Shown: piece by piece, positions 1 to 7,682 of the stretch
How the letters are laid out: each line of letters opens with the position of its first letter
Position numbering within the stretch: position 1 is the first letter of the stretch
DNA from: CAZFMJ01 sp964520045
GTDB lineage: Bacteria; Elusimicrobiota; Elusimicrobia; Elusimicrobiales; CAZFMJ01
Reading direction: 5' to 3'
DNA length: 64,000 nt
Assembly (NCBI GenBank): GCA_964520045.1
Contig: CAZFMJ010000004.1
Coordinates: 1 to 64,000, forward strand
The notes under the pieces: generated by a model
What the model saw: only the letters and a program-made list of their open reading frames with translations
Told to the model about the DNA's origin: nothing
Database searches by the model: none
Translations under genes and position numbers: made by a program

Positions 1-1156
1 CGAGGAACACGCCCGCCGCTATTCCGGCGAACATAGGTATCAGCTGGGGATGGGAAAGGTCTTTCTGCGAATTGCCGAGCAGTGAAGAAACTTTCGCAAG
101 GGCTTCCTCTTCGCCCACCGCCATAAGGGTGTCTCCGAACTGGACGGCATAGCCGTCCGAAACTATAAACTCTATATCCGCCCTGGCCGCTCTTGTTATT
201 ATCACGCCGTAGCGGTTTTCAAGATCCAGCTCTCCCAGCGTTTTGCCGAACACCCCGCTTCTTGTGACCAGTATCCTGCCGGTTGTAACTTTGCTGGGTA
301 TTTTCCGCAAATCTACGTCCGCGCGCCTTCCTATCACAAGCGCCAGTTCATTCAGCTTATCTTTAAGTCCCACGGCTAAAACCACATCCCCCGTTTTTAT
401 GACGGTCTCTGGATGCGCCACATCCACCCTGTTCCCGCTCATTATTCTTGAGATCTTTACGCCGAGGCTCTCAAGAGCCGGGATATTTTCAATGGTCATG
501 CCGTCCAGATTTTTATTCTCGACCATGATATTGAGCGCCTCAAACAGCTCGCTCCCCGTTTCAGCGGCGGATTCTTTTTTTAAATCGACGCGAAACGCAA
601 TTCTGGCTACAATCATGACAAGTATCGCGCCTATTATTCCGAACGGATACGACACCGCGTAGGCCATGCCCGGAACTTTAAGAAGGTCTCCCGCCATCGG
701 CTGTATGTCTTTAAGCGCCTGCTGAGCGGCCGCAAGCCCGGGCGTGTTCGTGACCGCGCCCGAATAAAGCCCAACCGCCGCCGCCATATTTATCCCGCAG
801 GTTTTGCTTATTATCACCGTCAAAACCGCGCCGAGAACCACCACGCAGACGGCAAGAATATTGAGACGAAGCCCCTGCTTTTTGAGGGAAACAAAAAATC
901 CCGGACCGACCTGCATGCCCACCGCGTATACGAACAATATCAGCCCGAAATCCCGCAGGAATTCGCGCACTCCGGAAGCTATGGTCAGATTAAAATGGCC
1001 GAATATTATCCCCGAGAAAAGCACCCCCGCTATGCCGAGGTTTATGCCGAGAACGCGGATATTCCCTATAGCGATGCCCGCTGCGGTGACCATGCTTATT
1101 ATTATCACCGCATGCGCCGCTGGAGTAAGATTTAACAGCGAAGAAATGGATTCCAC
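1..1156 (-). CDS. AspT/YidE/YbjL-type putative transporter, C-terminus cut by window edge
   Basis: An open frame runs from a GTG at 1156 to the window edge (385 codons) with an in-frame TAA just upstream. It opens with several hydrophobic segments (GVLFSGIIFGHF, LILFVYAVGMQVGPGFF) typical of the aspartate:alanine exchanger (AspT/YidE) membrane half. Two soluble TrkA-C-like (RCK_C) stretches follow, at about residues 200-270 and 285-360 (TVIKTGDVVLAVG and FGDTLMAVG). In the family a second membrane half follows, and its first segment (FAGIAAGVFL) is entered here. The substrate cannot be read from sequence; relatives exchange amino acids or are uncharacterised. The start is uncertain because no clear Shine-Dalgarno is seen, but the N-terminus fits family length. 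It is divergent to the helicase gene. Family call is secure, function is not. Confidence 0.85.
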   Translation of the reverse strand, partial: MESISSLLNLTPAAHAVIIISMVTAAGIAIGNIRVLGINLGIAGVLFSGIIFGHFNLTIASGVREFLRDFGLILFVYAVGMQVGPGFFVSLKKQGLRLNILAVCVVVLGAVLTVIISKTCGINMAAAVGLYSGAVTNTPGLAAAQQALKDIQPMAGDLLKVPGMAYAVSYPFGIIGAILVMIVARIAFRVDLKKESAAETGSELFEALNIMVENKNLDGMTIENIPALESLGVKISRIMSGNRVDVAHPETVIKTGDVVLAVGLKDKLNELALVIGRRADVDLRKIPSKVTTGRILVTRSGVFGKTLGELDLENRYGVIITRAARADIEFIVSDGYAVQFGDTLMAVGEEEALAKVSSLLGNSQKDLSHPQLIPMFAGIAAGVFL

Positions 1157-1208
1157 AAAAGGATTTTAGCAAAAACCAAAGCATGGCGGGGAATTTTCAA
1201 AAAAGGCT

Positions 1209-1240
1209 ACCAGTCACCAGCGGCCCATGTCACCAGACGG
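1209..1240. repeat. GTCACCAG-family intergenic repeat
   Basis: Contains CAGTCACCAGC and ATGTCACCAGACGG. The same words recur near 7580, 8425, 18100-18230 and 31660-31870. An ATG inside this repeat (1227) gives a spurious upstream start for the helicase. Confidence 0.7.
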
Positions 1241-1322
1241 AAAAAAAACACCAGCCGTCCCGCTTTTTCCATGCGCCGTCTATCCGGTGACGAAAAAAAT
1301 ATCCTTTGGTCTCAAGATTATC

Positions 1323-1328
1323 TATAAT
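1323..1328 (+). promoter_or_regulatory. TATAAT -10-like box abutting the helicase ATG
   Basis: A perfect TATAAT lies only 6 nt before the preferred ATG at 1335. If used, transcription would begin at or next to the start codon, giving a leaderless mRNA. No good -35 hexamer is seen at 17 nt, so this is tentative. Confidence 0.35.
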
Positions 1329-1334
1329 AGAGTC

Positions 1335-2543
1335 ATGCCATTTACAAAACTTGGACTTCATCCGGACCTTTTGCGGGGAGTGCGGTCAATGGGATACACA
1401 GATCCCACGCCCATACAGCTTCAGGCAATTCCGTTACTATTAAAAGGCGAAGACCTTTTGGGCTGCGCCCAGACGGGAAGCGGAAAAACAGCCGCCTTTG
1501 CTTTTCCAATACTGCAATACCTGCTGGAGCATCCGCGTCCCGGCATCCGCGTTGTGATAATAGTGCCCACAAGGGAACTTGCGGCGCAGGTGGAAACGAT
1601 GTTCCGCGACTGCGGAAGATTCACGCCGTTTAAGGTAGCTGTAATCATAGGCGGAGTAGGCTATCAGGGCCAGACGCAGGCGATAGGACAGGGCGCGCAG
1701 ATTTTGGTGGCAACTCCGGGCAGACTGCTTGACCATCTTAAGCAGGGAACCATACGGCTGGACAGAGTGGAAAAATTGGTGCTGGATGAAGCGGACAGGA
1801 TGCTGGATATGGGCTTTTTGCCCGATATCCGCAATATCCTCAGCCGCGTTCCGAAACAGCGCCAGACAATGCTTTTTTCCGCGACACTGGCTCCGGAAAT
1901 AGAAAAAATAGCGGCGTTTGCCATGCGCAATCCCCGGCGCATAGAAATAAGCTCCCATCATTCGGTTGCCGAAGGCATAAGCCAGGTAGTCTATCCCGTG
2001 CTTCAGCAGCAGAAAACCGATTTCATGGTAAATCTGCTCAAAGCCACTCAGATACGCTCATGCGTGGTTTTCTGCAGAACCAAACACGGGGCCGACAGGC
2101 TGGCCAACCGGCTTAAAGCCATGAGTTTTTCCATAGGGGTGCTGCACGCGGACCGCACTCAGGGACAGCGCACTTCGGCCATGGAAAACTTCCGAAAAGG
2201 CAAGACGCAGATACTGGTAGCCACGGATATAGCCGCAAGGGGCATTGACGTGCAGGAAATAAGCCATGTGATAAATTACGACATTCCGCGCCATCCCGAA
2301 GATTATGTGCACCGCGTGGGAAGAACGGCCCGCGCCTACGGAGTGGGAGACGCCATAAGCCTGATGTCGTCTGAAGAACAGGTTTTTTTAAGCGCTATAG
2401 AGCGTTTTGTGGGAATAGTATTTCCGAGGGCGATGCTTCCTAATTTTAACTATTTAGTTCCCCCGCCGCTGACTCCGCCCAAACCCAAGACCTTCAGAGA
2501 CATCAACTGGGGCCGTTCCCGAAGCAGGGGCCGCCGCCGCTAA
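1335..2543 (+). CDS. DEAD-box ATP-dependent RNA helicase, RhlE-like
   Basis: 402 residues from the ATG at 1335. All DEAD-box motifs are present in order: Q motif (TPIQLQAIP), Walker A AQTGSGKT, PTRELAAQ, DEAD, SAT, ATDIAARGID and HRVGRTAR. A short arginine-rich tail (RSRSRGRRR) follows and may bind RNA. RhlE-type enzymes unwind short RNA duplexes in ribosome assembly and mRNA turnover in the cytoplasm. An in-frame ATG at 1227 would add 36 residues, but that stretch is coded by a GTCACCAG repeat and is unlike the family, so 1335 is preferred. There is no evident Shine-Dalgarno before 1335, only the TATAAT box. The subgroup is inferred from length and the short basic tail. Confidence 0.9.
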   Translation: MPFTKLGLHPDLLRGVRSMGYTDPTPIQLQAIPLLLKGEDLLGCAQTGSGKTAAFAFPILQYLLEHPRPGIRVVIIVPTRELAAQVETMFRDCGRFTPFKVAVIIGGVGYQGQTQAIGQGAQILVATPGRLLDHLKQGTIRLDRVEKLVLDEADRMLDMGFLPDIRNILSRVPKQRQTMLFSATLAPEIEKIAAFAMRNPRRIEISSHHSVAEGISQVVYPVLQQQKTDFMVNLLKATQIRSCVVFCRTKHGADRLANRLKAMSFSIGVLHADRTQGQRTSAMENFRKGKTQILVATDIAARGIDVQEISHVINYDIPRHPEDYVHRVGRTARAYGVGDAISLMSSEEQVFLSAIERFVGIVFPRAMLPNFNYLVPPPLTPPKPKTFRDINWGRSRSRGRRR

Positions 2544-2628
2544 AAGTGAAAATAATCTGCAATAGGTTATAATAGTAATCTGTATAATTTGAGATAACCT
2601 GCTTAAAAAACAGGCGCGGGAGAAAAAA

Positions 2629-2955
2629 ATGAAAAAAACATTATTAATACTACCGGCGGCATTATTACTGACAGGCTGTTTTAAATCAAGGATTGAGTCT
2701 CCAGCGCAAAAAACCATTATACTGGCCGGCCAGAACGATAAGTGCGAGGAACTTGACTCAAGAAAAGTGTTTGCGCTGTTCGGATTAGGCGCGGTTCCGT
2801 TCAACAACCAATCCTCTATACCGTCGCTTCAGAATATTTCGGACAAAGAAAAAGTCAGATTCACGACCAAAATATCATTTCTGGATTACGTAATATCATG
2901 GGTGACCATGGGGATTGTGGGCGCCCACACCATAACGACGGAAGTCTGCCGCTGA
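2629..2955 (+). CDS. small putative lipoprotein of unknown function
   Basis: 108 residues with a classic lipoprotein signal: MKK, a hydrophobic core, then the lipobox LTGC with Cys17, so it should be lipidated and membrane anchored. The mature part has no family I recognise. It contains a conserved-looking hydrophobic stretch (DYVISWVTMGIVGAHT) that could be a second membrane-associated segment. A GGGAG Shine-Dalgarno lies 6 nt before the ATG. It reads on from the helicase after an 85-nt gap holding two TATAAT-like boxes, so it probably has its own promoter. A hairpin with a T-rich run follows at 3085-3132. Confidence 0.7.
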   Translation: MKKTLLILPAALLLTGCFKSRIESPAQKTIILAGQNDKCEELDSRKVFALFGLGAVPFNNQSSIPSLQNISDKEKVRFTTKISFLDYVISWVTMGIVGAHTITTEVCR

Positions 2956-3084
2956 CACGGGCGAAAAAAACCCGCGGATTGTTTATGGCGGCATAGAATG
3001 ACCTCATAAACAGGATTTAGGAGCCGATACTCTTTATTATCGTGGAATTCCTTCCGTAAAAATATAAAATCTAAAACGCACAAT

Positions 3085-3132
3085 CAACCGCAACAGATAC
3101 AGGTGAAGATTTAGGGCGGTTGTTGTTTTTTA
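3085..3132 (+). terminator. possible Rho-independent terminator
   Basis: CAACCGC (3085-3091) pairs with GCGGTTG (3116-3122) and is followed directly by TTGTTTTTT. The loop is long (24 nt), so this is a moderate call. It lies downstream of the small lipoprotein gene and just before the methyltransferase. Confidence 0.4.
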
Positions 3133-3142
3133 ATTTACCGAC

Positions 3143-3655
3143 ATGCAAAAACGTATTTTAAATATCGGATGCGGGGATGTCCGGCTTGAGGGAGCGGTAA
3201 ATATTGATTCCAATCCCTGTTCAAAGCCGGATGTACTGCATGATCTGAATATACTTCCATGGCCTCTGCCTGATTCGGAATTTGAAGTTGTTGTGTGCAG
3301 CCATATTTTGGAGCACCTCTTTTCTCCTTTCCAAGTTATGCTCGAAATCCACAGGGTCTGTAAATCTAATGCGGAAGTTAGGATAACAACCCCCCATTTT
3401 TCTTCTTATCAGTCATGGAATGATTTGTCGCATATTTATCATTTCGGCTTGTCGGCATTTAGTCCGTTTTATAAGGGCCATTATAACACACAGCATCTTT
3501 TTTCAATGGAAAAACGCATCCTTCGTTTTGGAACAGGAATCCCATCGCGGATGGGATGGATATTGAGCAAAACTTCATTGGAATTATGGGAAAAGTATTT
3601 CGCTTTTTGGTTCCCTGGACGAAATATTGAGCTGCATCTGCGCGCGATAAAATAA
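3143..3655 (+). CDS. class I SAM-dependent methyltransferase (Methyltransf_11-like)
   Basis: 170 residues. The SAM-binding motif I is ILNIGCGD at residues 4-11, followed by the acidic residue of motif II in the AVNID strand. A DSEFEVVVCSHILEHL block is typical of Methyltransf_11 enzymes. The second half (LSHIYHFGLSAFSPF) resembles small methyltransferases found in sugar or secondary-metabolite clusters, but the substrate cannot be read. No Shine-Dalgarno is visible before the ATG at 3143. The gene looks more AT-rich than its neighbours, which may mean recent transfer; I have not computed this. It converges with the cupin gene, ending 28 nt from its stop. Confidence 0.8.
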   Translation: MQKRILNIGCGDVRLEGAVNIDSNPCSKPDVLHDLNILPWPLPDSEFEVVVCSHILEHLFSPFQVMLEIHRVCKSNAEVRITTPHFSSYQSWNDLSHIYHFGLSAFSPFYKGHYNTQHLFSMEKRILRFGTGIPSRMGWILSKTSLELWEKYFAFWFPGRNIELHLRAIK

Positions 3656-3683
3656 CCGCCATATAAAAAACAGAGGCTTGCTG

Positions 3684-4031
3684 TTAACAGCGGATCATCA
3701 CCAGCGCCATTTTGAATTTTTCGACTGCGCGCAGGGCATGAGTTTTTCCCGCGGGCATGATTATCATTTCTCCGGCGCGCACCCTGCTGGGCCTGCCTGA
3801 AATCATTATTTCCGCCTCTCCGTCAAGAATATAGACAAGCGCGTCAAACGGAGCCGTATGCTCGCTTAAGCCCTCGCCCTTGTCAAAAGAAAACAGGGTG
3901 ACGGAACCCGCCTTTTTGTCGACAATCGTTCTGCTTACCACCGACCCCGGCTTATAATCCGCAAGCTCCGCGGGCCTGAGAACCCGTCCGATAAGACTCT
4001 CCGCCGATGTTTCCGCATTTTTGTTTTTCAT
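3684..4031 (-). CDS. small cupin-domain protein
   Basis: 115 residues forming one cupin beta-barrel: EHTAPFDALVYILDGE fits cupin motif 1 and PAGKTHALRA fits motif 2. His58 and the motif-2 His are kept, while the usual HxH pair is reduced. This resembles the stress- or sensing-type single-domain cupins (COG1917) that often bind a metal or small ligand. It is the last gene in the direction of the efflux operon, but a 160-nt repeat-filled gap separates them, so co-transcription is uncertain. No specific substrate can be assigned. Confidence 0.8.
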   Translation of the reverse strand: MKNKNAETSAESLIGRVLRPAELADYKPGSVVSRTIVDKKAGSVTLFSFDKGEGLSEHTAPFDALVYILDGEAEIMISGRPSRVRAGEMIIMPAGKTHALRAVEKFKMALVMIRC

Positions 4032-4057
4032 TTTTCAGTTGCCCCCCGTCCCGCGCA

Positions 4058-4193
4058 AGTAGATAGTATATAGCAAATAGCAGGTGGATTTTCATTCCCG
4101 ATTCTTCTCTCTTCTTGTTTTTCCATCTACCCTCTCCCATCTACCCTCTTCATAGCTGTCCAGCCGTCTCGCCGTCCAGCGGCCTAGCTGTCC
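4058..4193. repeat. composite inverted intergenic repeat (GTAGA and CAGCTGTCC words)
   Basis: Left arm AGTAGATAGTATATAG..CAGGTGG, a T-rich core, then right arm CCATCTACCCTC repeated twice, followed by AGCTGTCCAGCCGTC words. It ends at the stop of the downstream permease gene. Same architecture as repeats near 6500, 11500, 38260 and 63340. Confidence 0.7.
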
Positions 4194-5353
4194 TAATTCA
4201 GCGTCTGCTTGAATCTTTTATAGCTTAAAACCGCCGCAAAGACGGCCATGGCCGTCAACACCGAAATATTTGAAATAAAAACCTGAAAATCGCCGCCTTT
4301 GAGCATTATGTTGCGCATCAGCGTCACAAAATATTTCAGCGGGTCAAGATACGCAACCCATATTATCGCGGAAGGCATGTTCTCCACCGGAAACATTATG
4401 CCGGACATCAGAACAGCGGGGAACAAAAACAAGAAACCGCCCATCATGGCCTGCTGCTGCGTTTTTGAGATAGTGGAAATAAGCGTGCCTATGCCTACGG
4501 TCGCAACCACAAAAACAAAGGCCGAAACAGCAAGCATTAAAAGCGGACCGCGCATAGGCACGCTGAACAAAACCATGCCCGCGGCAAGTATGATAAAGGT
4601 ATCCGCAATGCCGAGCAGGATATAGGGTATGGTTTTGCCGAGCAGTATTTCGCCTATTCCCAAAGGCGCGGAAATAATCATCTCAAAAGTTCCTATCTCC
4701 TTTTCTTTGGCCATGGACATGCTGGTCAGTATGATAGTTAAAAGGCAAAGTATCATGCACATCACGCCCGGCACGAGAAATATGGAAGACTTCATTGACG
4801 GGTTATAAAGCAGGCGCACGTCAAGACTCACTCCCCCGCCGGCCGGACTGCCCCGCGCGGCGAACTGCTTTATAATCGAGACGGCATAGGCTTCTATTAT
4901 GCGGGCTTTTGACGCATTTGACGCGTCGACAAGAAACTGAAGCCGGGCTTTGCCGCGGCCCATAGCTTTAGTAAAGCCTCCGGAAGGCGCAACTAGAACC
5001 GCGTCAGCTTTCCCGGACTGTATCAAAGCGTAAGGATCATTGATTTTTCCCCCCCACCCTCCCCTCCCCCGCATCGGGGGAGGGATTAAGGGAGGTAGTA
5101 TCACAGGAACGGGAATAAACNNNNNNNNNNACCAGCCCGAAGCGTAAAAATGCTCAGCCAGTTTTGACGCCTGCGAATCGGATGGCGCATGAAATACAGC
5201 CAGCCGTATGCCTTTTATTTCAGTGGATATGGCCAAACCGAATATGGTCATCTGCACAAGCGGCATTACAAAAAGGATCATCCTCATGCGTATATCGCGC
5301 AGGGTCTGCGAAAATTCCTTATGAATAAATGCCATTATAGTATTAGAAGTCAT
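4193..5353 (-). CDS. ABC-2 type transport permease (YbhR-like), interrupted by assembly gap
   Basis: About 380 residues: an N-terminal membrane anchor (MRMILFVMPLVQMTIFG), a large extracytoplasmic domain, then five hydrophobic segments ending with the family's LMSGIMFPVENMP motif. It pairs with the permease just upstream (4-bp ATGA overlap at 5350-5353) to form the membrane part of a YbhS/YbhR-type exporter. Ten Ns (5121-5130) and a G/C-rich hairpin (5062-5084) interrupt the extracytoplasmic domain. The residues between the gap and KINDPYALIQ look foreign to the family and probably derive from a mis-joined contig end. The gene itself may therefore be intact in the organism. Confidence 0.85.
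   Translation of the reverse strand: MTSNTIMAFIHKEFSQTLRDIRMRMILFVMPLVQMTIFGLAISTEIKGIRLAVFHAPSDSQASKLAEHFYASGWXXXXFIPVPVILPPLIPPPMRGRGGWGGKINDPYALIQSGKADAVLVAPSGGFTKAMGRGKARLQFLVDASNASKARIIEAYAVSIIKQFAARGSPAGGGVSLDVRLLYNPSMKSSIFLVPGVMCMILCLLTIILTSMSMAKEKEIGTFEMIISAPLGIGEILLGKTIPYILLGIADTFIILAAGMVLFSVPMRGPLLMLAVSAFVFVVATVGIGTLISTISKTQQQAMMGGFLFLFPAVLMSGIMFPVENMPSAIIWVAYLDPLKYFVTLMRNIMLKGGDFQVFISNISVLTAMAVFAAVLSYKRFKQTLN
5045..5100. repeat. GC-rich hairpin repeat inside permease gene, next to gap
   Basis: CCCTCCCCCG (5062-5071) and CGGGGGAGGG (5075-5084) form a perfect 10-bp stem with a CAT loop. It is flanked by further C-rich and GGGAGG words. A related hairpin lies at 21970-21995. Such repeats break assemblies, and this one sits 20-60 nt from the N run. 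Confidence 0.7.
5121..5130. other. assembly gap of ten Ns
   Basis: Placeholder-length run of N inside the permease gene. The true length is unknown, so the reading frame across it cannot be trusted. Confidence 0.99.
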
Positions 5354-6474
5354 GGTTCCAAATCCCGCTTAAACTTTTTGGCCGCGGCCGTGATAAGTAT
5401 GACGTCCATCAAAAGAAGCGCGAAAAGAGGTCCGGCAAGTTCCGTTATACCCGCTCCTTTAAGGAATATGCCCCGGCAGATCAGCATAAACCATCTTGGC
5501 GGAAGAACCGCGGTCAGATACTGAAAAAACAAAGGCATGCTCTCTATGGGAAAAACAAAACCGGAGAGAAGAAGAGAAGGAAGAAGCCCCATAAGCATGG
5601 AAAACTGCATCGCAAGCTGCTGCTGGCGCGTGACTACGGATATAAGCAGTCCCTGCGAAAGCGCGGCTGTTAAAAACATAAGGCAGGATACCGCAAAAAG
5701 GATATGGCTTCCCCTGAACGGAACGCCGAATCCGGCTCTGGCGGTAAAATAGACGAATATCACGGAGATAATCCCTAGTCCGAGATACGGCATTATTTTG
5801 CCCAGAATAATTTCCATGGGCATGACGGGAGTGGAAAGCAAAAGCTCCATTGAACCGTTTTCCCATTCCCGCGCAACCGTCAGAGCCGTCAAAAAAATCG
5901 CCATAAGCCCCAGCACTATAACTGTAAGTCCGGGTATTATAAACCAGCGGCTGTTGAGTTCATGATTATAAAGAAAGCGCGTCCTGAGTTCTACAGATTC
6001 GGGAGGAGATATTCCGGACAGTCTTTTATGGGCTGATTTGAGAATACCCGGAAGATAGCCGAGCACGGCCCCTGCCCGCGAATTATCGGCTCCGTCTAAA
6101 ATAAACTGGGCTTCCGCAGATTTTCCGCCCGCCAGTTTATCCGCAAACCGCGGTTTTATCACAAGCGCCGCGCTGGCGCGCTCCGAATTCAACTCGCGCA
6201 GAACGCTTGAACCTTCCAAAGGACGAAGCACTTTGAAATAACCGGAATCTGAAAAAATTTCCGCAAACTGCCGGGACAGTCTTGATTTGTCTGAATCATA
6301 TACGGCCATGGAAATTCCGCTCACGTTAAAGTCTATGGCAAACCCGAAAAATGTCACCAGAATAACGGGCAGTCCCAATGCCAGAGCAAGAGTGAACGGG
6401 TCCCTTAAGATATGCCGAACCTCTTTGCCCGCTATTGAAACGGCTCTGCCTATTATAAACATATTATTTCTCAA
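5350..6474 (-). CDS. ABC-2 type transport permease (YbhS-like)
   Basis: 374 residues with the same plan as its partner. KEVRHILRDPFTLALALGLP precedes the first membrane segment, an extracytoplasmic domain with ALVIKPRFADKLAGG follows, then five hydrophobic segments and the motif LLSGFVFPIESMP. Together with the adjacent permease and the two ATPases upstream in the operon it should form an ABC efflux complex joined to HlyD and TolC partners across the periplasm. An ATG four codons downstream (MFIIGRAV) is an alternative start. Its stop overlaps the start of the next permease by 4 bp, suggesting translational coupling. Confidence 0.9.
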   Translation of the reverse strand: MRNNMFIIGRAVSIAGKEVRHILRDPFTLALALGLPVILVTFFGFAIDFNVSGISMAVYDSDKSRLSRQFAEIFSDSGYFKVLRPLEGSSVLRELNSERASAALVIKPRFADKLAGGKSAEAQFILDGADNSRAGAVLGYLPGILKSAHKRLSGISPPESVELRTRFLYNHELNSRWFIIPGLTVIVLGLMAIFLTALTVAREWENGSMELLLSTPVMPMEIILGKIMPYLGLGIISVIFVYFTARAGFGVPFRGSHILFAVSCLMFLTAALSQGLLISVVTRQQQLAMQFSMLMGLLPSLLLSGFVFPIESMPLFFQYLTAVLPPRWFMLICRGIFLKGAGITELAGPLFALLLMDVILITAAAKKFKRDLEP

Positions 6475-6500
6475 AATGACCGCTTCTGCGGTAATTTTGG

Positions 6501-6597
6501 GGTAGACGTCAGACGGTAAACGGTAGACGGTACAAACAAAACCGCTTTGTTAACATGCTTCTTCCCTCTCCGGTTTACCTTCCGCCGTCTGCCCTCT
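6501..6597. repeat. composite inverted repeat, GGTAGACGG family
   Basis: Left arm GGTAGACGTCAGACGG plus GTAAACGGTAGACGG, core ACAAACAAAACCGCTTTG, right arm CCGGTTTACCTTCCGCCG. The right arm runs over the stop of the ABC ATPase (6575) and encodes its last residues, RADGGR. Confidence 0.75.
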
Positions 6598-7519
6598 TAT
6601 CGCTTTCCTCCACGAGACGGATAAAGACGTCCTCAAGAGACGGTTTTATGCGTCTGGCTGTAATGCCCTTCGGAATCTCCTGTTCCAGTTTCCGCCATAC
6701 TTCTTCATCCTTAAGACTGAGATGAAAACGCAGGCCGTGGGGCTGGACGGAAATAACGCCCTCCCCGCGGATGAGCGCCTCCGGAACTTTGGTTCCGGCG
6801 GCGGCCGGGTTAAGTTCAATAAGCGGTCCGGCAAATGTTTTTTCCTTAAGCGCATGCGGAGAATCCAAAGCTATAAGCCTGCCGGCGGACATAAGCGCTA
6901 TGCGTCCGCAATTTTCCGCTTCGTCCATGTAATGCGTTGTGACAAGAACGGTTTTGCCCGACTTGGTAAGCCTGCGTATCAAATTCCAAAATCTTTCTCT
7001 TGCGGCGGGAGCCACGCCGGAAGTCGGCTCGTCTAAAAACACTATTTCCGGGTCATGTAGTATGGCCGCGGCCAAAGCCAGTTCCTGCTTAAGCCCTCCG
7101 GGAAGACTGCGCACCATAGCATCGAGCCTATGGTCAAAACCTATGAAATCCAGCAGTTCTTTGATGCGGACCGCGGCTGTTTTCGGCTCAAGCTTGCGCA
7201 GACCGGCGGTAAAAGCAAGATTTTCCTCCACCGTAAGATCATCATAAAGGGTGAATTTCTGCGACATGTATCCAACCCTGCTTTTTATGGCTTTCCCTCC
7301 GTCCGCGAAATCCAGCCCGGCGACCTTCACGCTTCCGGCCGTAGGCAGAAGAAGCCCGCACAAAGTGCGTATGGCTGTCGTCTTACCCGCTCCGTTCGCT
7401 CCCAGAAAACCGAATATCTCTCCGCTGTCTACGGTAAAAGACAGCCTGTCCACGGCGGTAAATCCGCCGAAACGTATTGTGAGCTCATTGACTTCTATGG
7501 CGTAAGACTTGTTAATCAT
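6575..7519 (-). CDS. ABC transporter ATP-binding protein (C-terminal YbhF/RbbA half equivalent)
   Basis: 314 residues. Walker A GANGAGKTT near residue 40, an altered signature LPGGLKQE (Pro for Ser), Walker B EIVFLDEPTSG and an intact H-loop in VTTHYMDEAENC. It belongs to the ABC-2/drug-export ATPases. In YbhF and RbbA two such domains are fused; here the second half is a separate gene, encoded after the ATPase lacking the H-loop histidine. The C-terminal extension (IPKGITARRIKPSLEDVFIRL) is typical of this group. Its final codons lie within an intergenic repeat, so the C-terminus may have been remodelled. Confidence 0.9.
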   Translation of the reverse strand: MINKSYAIEVNELTIRFGGFTAVDRLSFTVDSGEIFGFLGANGAGKTTAIRTLCGLLLPTAGSVKVAGLDFADGGKAIKSRVGYMSQKFTLYDDLTVEENLAFTAGLRKLEPKTAAVRIKELLDFIGFDHRLDAMVRSLPGGLKQELALAAAILHDPEIVFLDEPTSGVAPAARERFWNLIRRLTKSGKTVLVTTHYMDEAENCGRIALMSAGRLIALDSPHALKEKTFAGPLIELNPAAAGTKVPEALIRGEGVISVQPHGLRFHLSLKDEEVWRKLEQEIPKGITARRIKPSLEDVFIRLVEESDKRADGGR

Positions 7520-7531
7520 AGTTATCGCCGA

Positions 7532-7682
7532 TGCTAGACGGCTGGACCGCTTGACGGCTAGACAGCCAGACAGAAAAAAGTCACCATGTCACCAGTTTTA
7601 ACAGCACAAGAAACTCTGAATCTTATTCTTATACATTCTCCCCTCTATCAGCCCTCAGCCTTCAGTCTTCAGCCTTCAGCCT
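7532..7682. repeat. three intergenic repeat families in one 140-nt gap
   Basis: Holds CTAGACGGCTGGACCGC words (7532-7572), AAGTCACCATGTCACCAG (7578-7595) and a CCTTCAG tandem (7650-7682). The last overlaps the stop of the upstream ATPase gene and encodes its final RLKAED. Confidence 0.7.

Noticed and set aside
243..1169. Two plus-strand open frames in the first kilobase
   Set aside because: They lie opposite a minus-strand frame that encodes a clear AspT/YidE transporter; their own translations are unlike proteins.
2568..2588. Two TATAAT boxes before the small lipoprotein gene
   Set aside because: No -35 hexamers at proper distance, so not listed as a separate promoter, though one may be used.
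3679..3690. 12-bp palindrome GCTGTTAACAGC at the convergent methyltransferase/cupin junction
   Set aside because: Overlaps the cupin stop codon and lacks loop and T run; probably chance.
5041..5090. G-quadruplex in the C/G-rich block
   Set aside because: The same bases form a perfect 10-bp hairpin and resemble a multicopy repeat, a simpler explanation.
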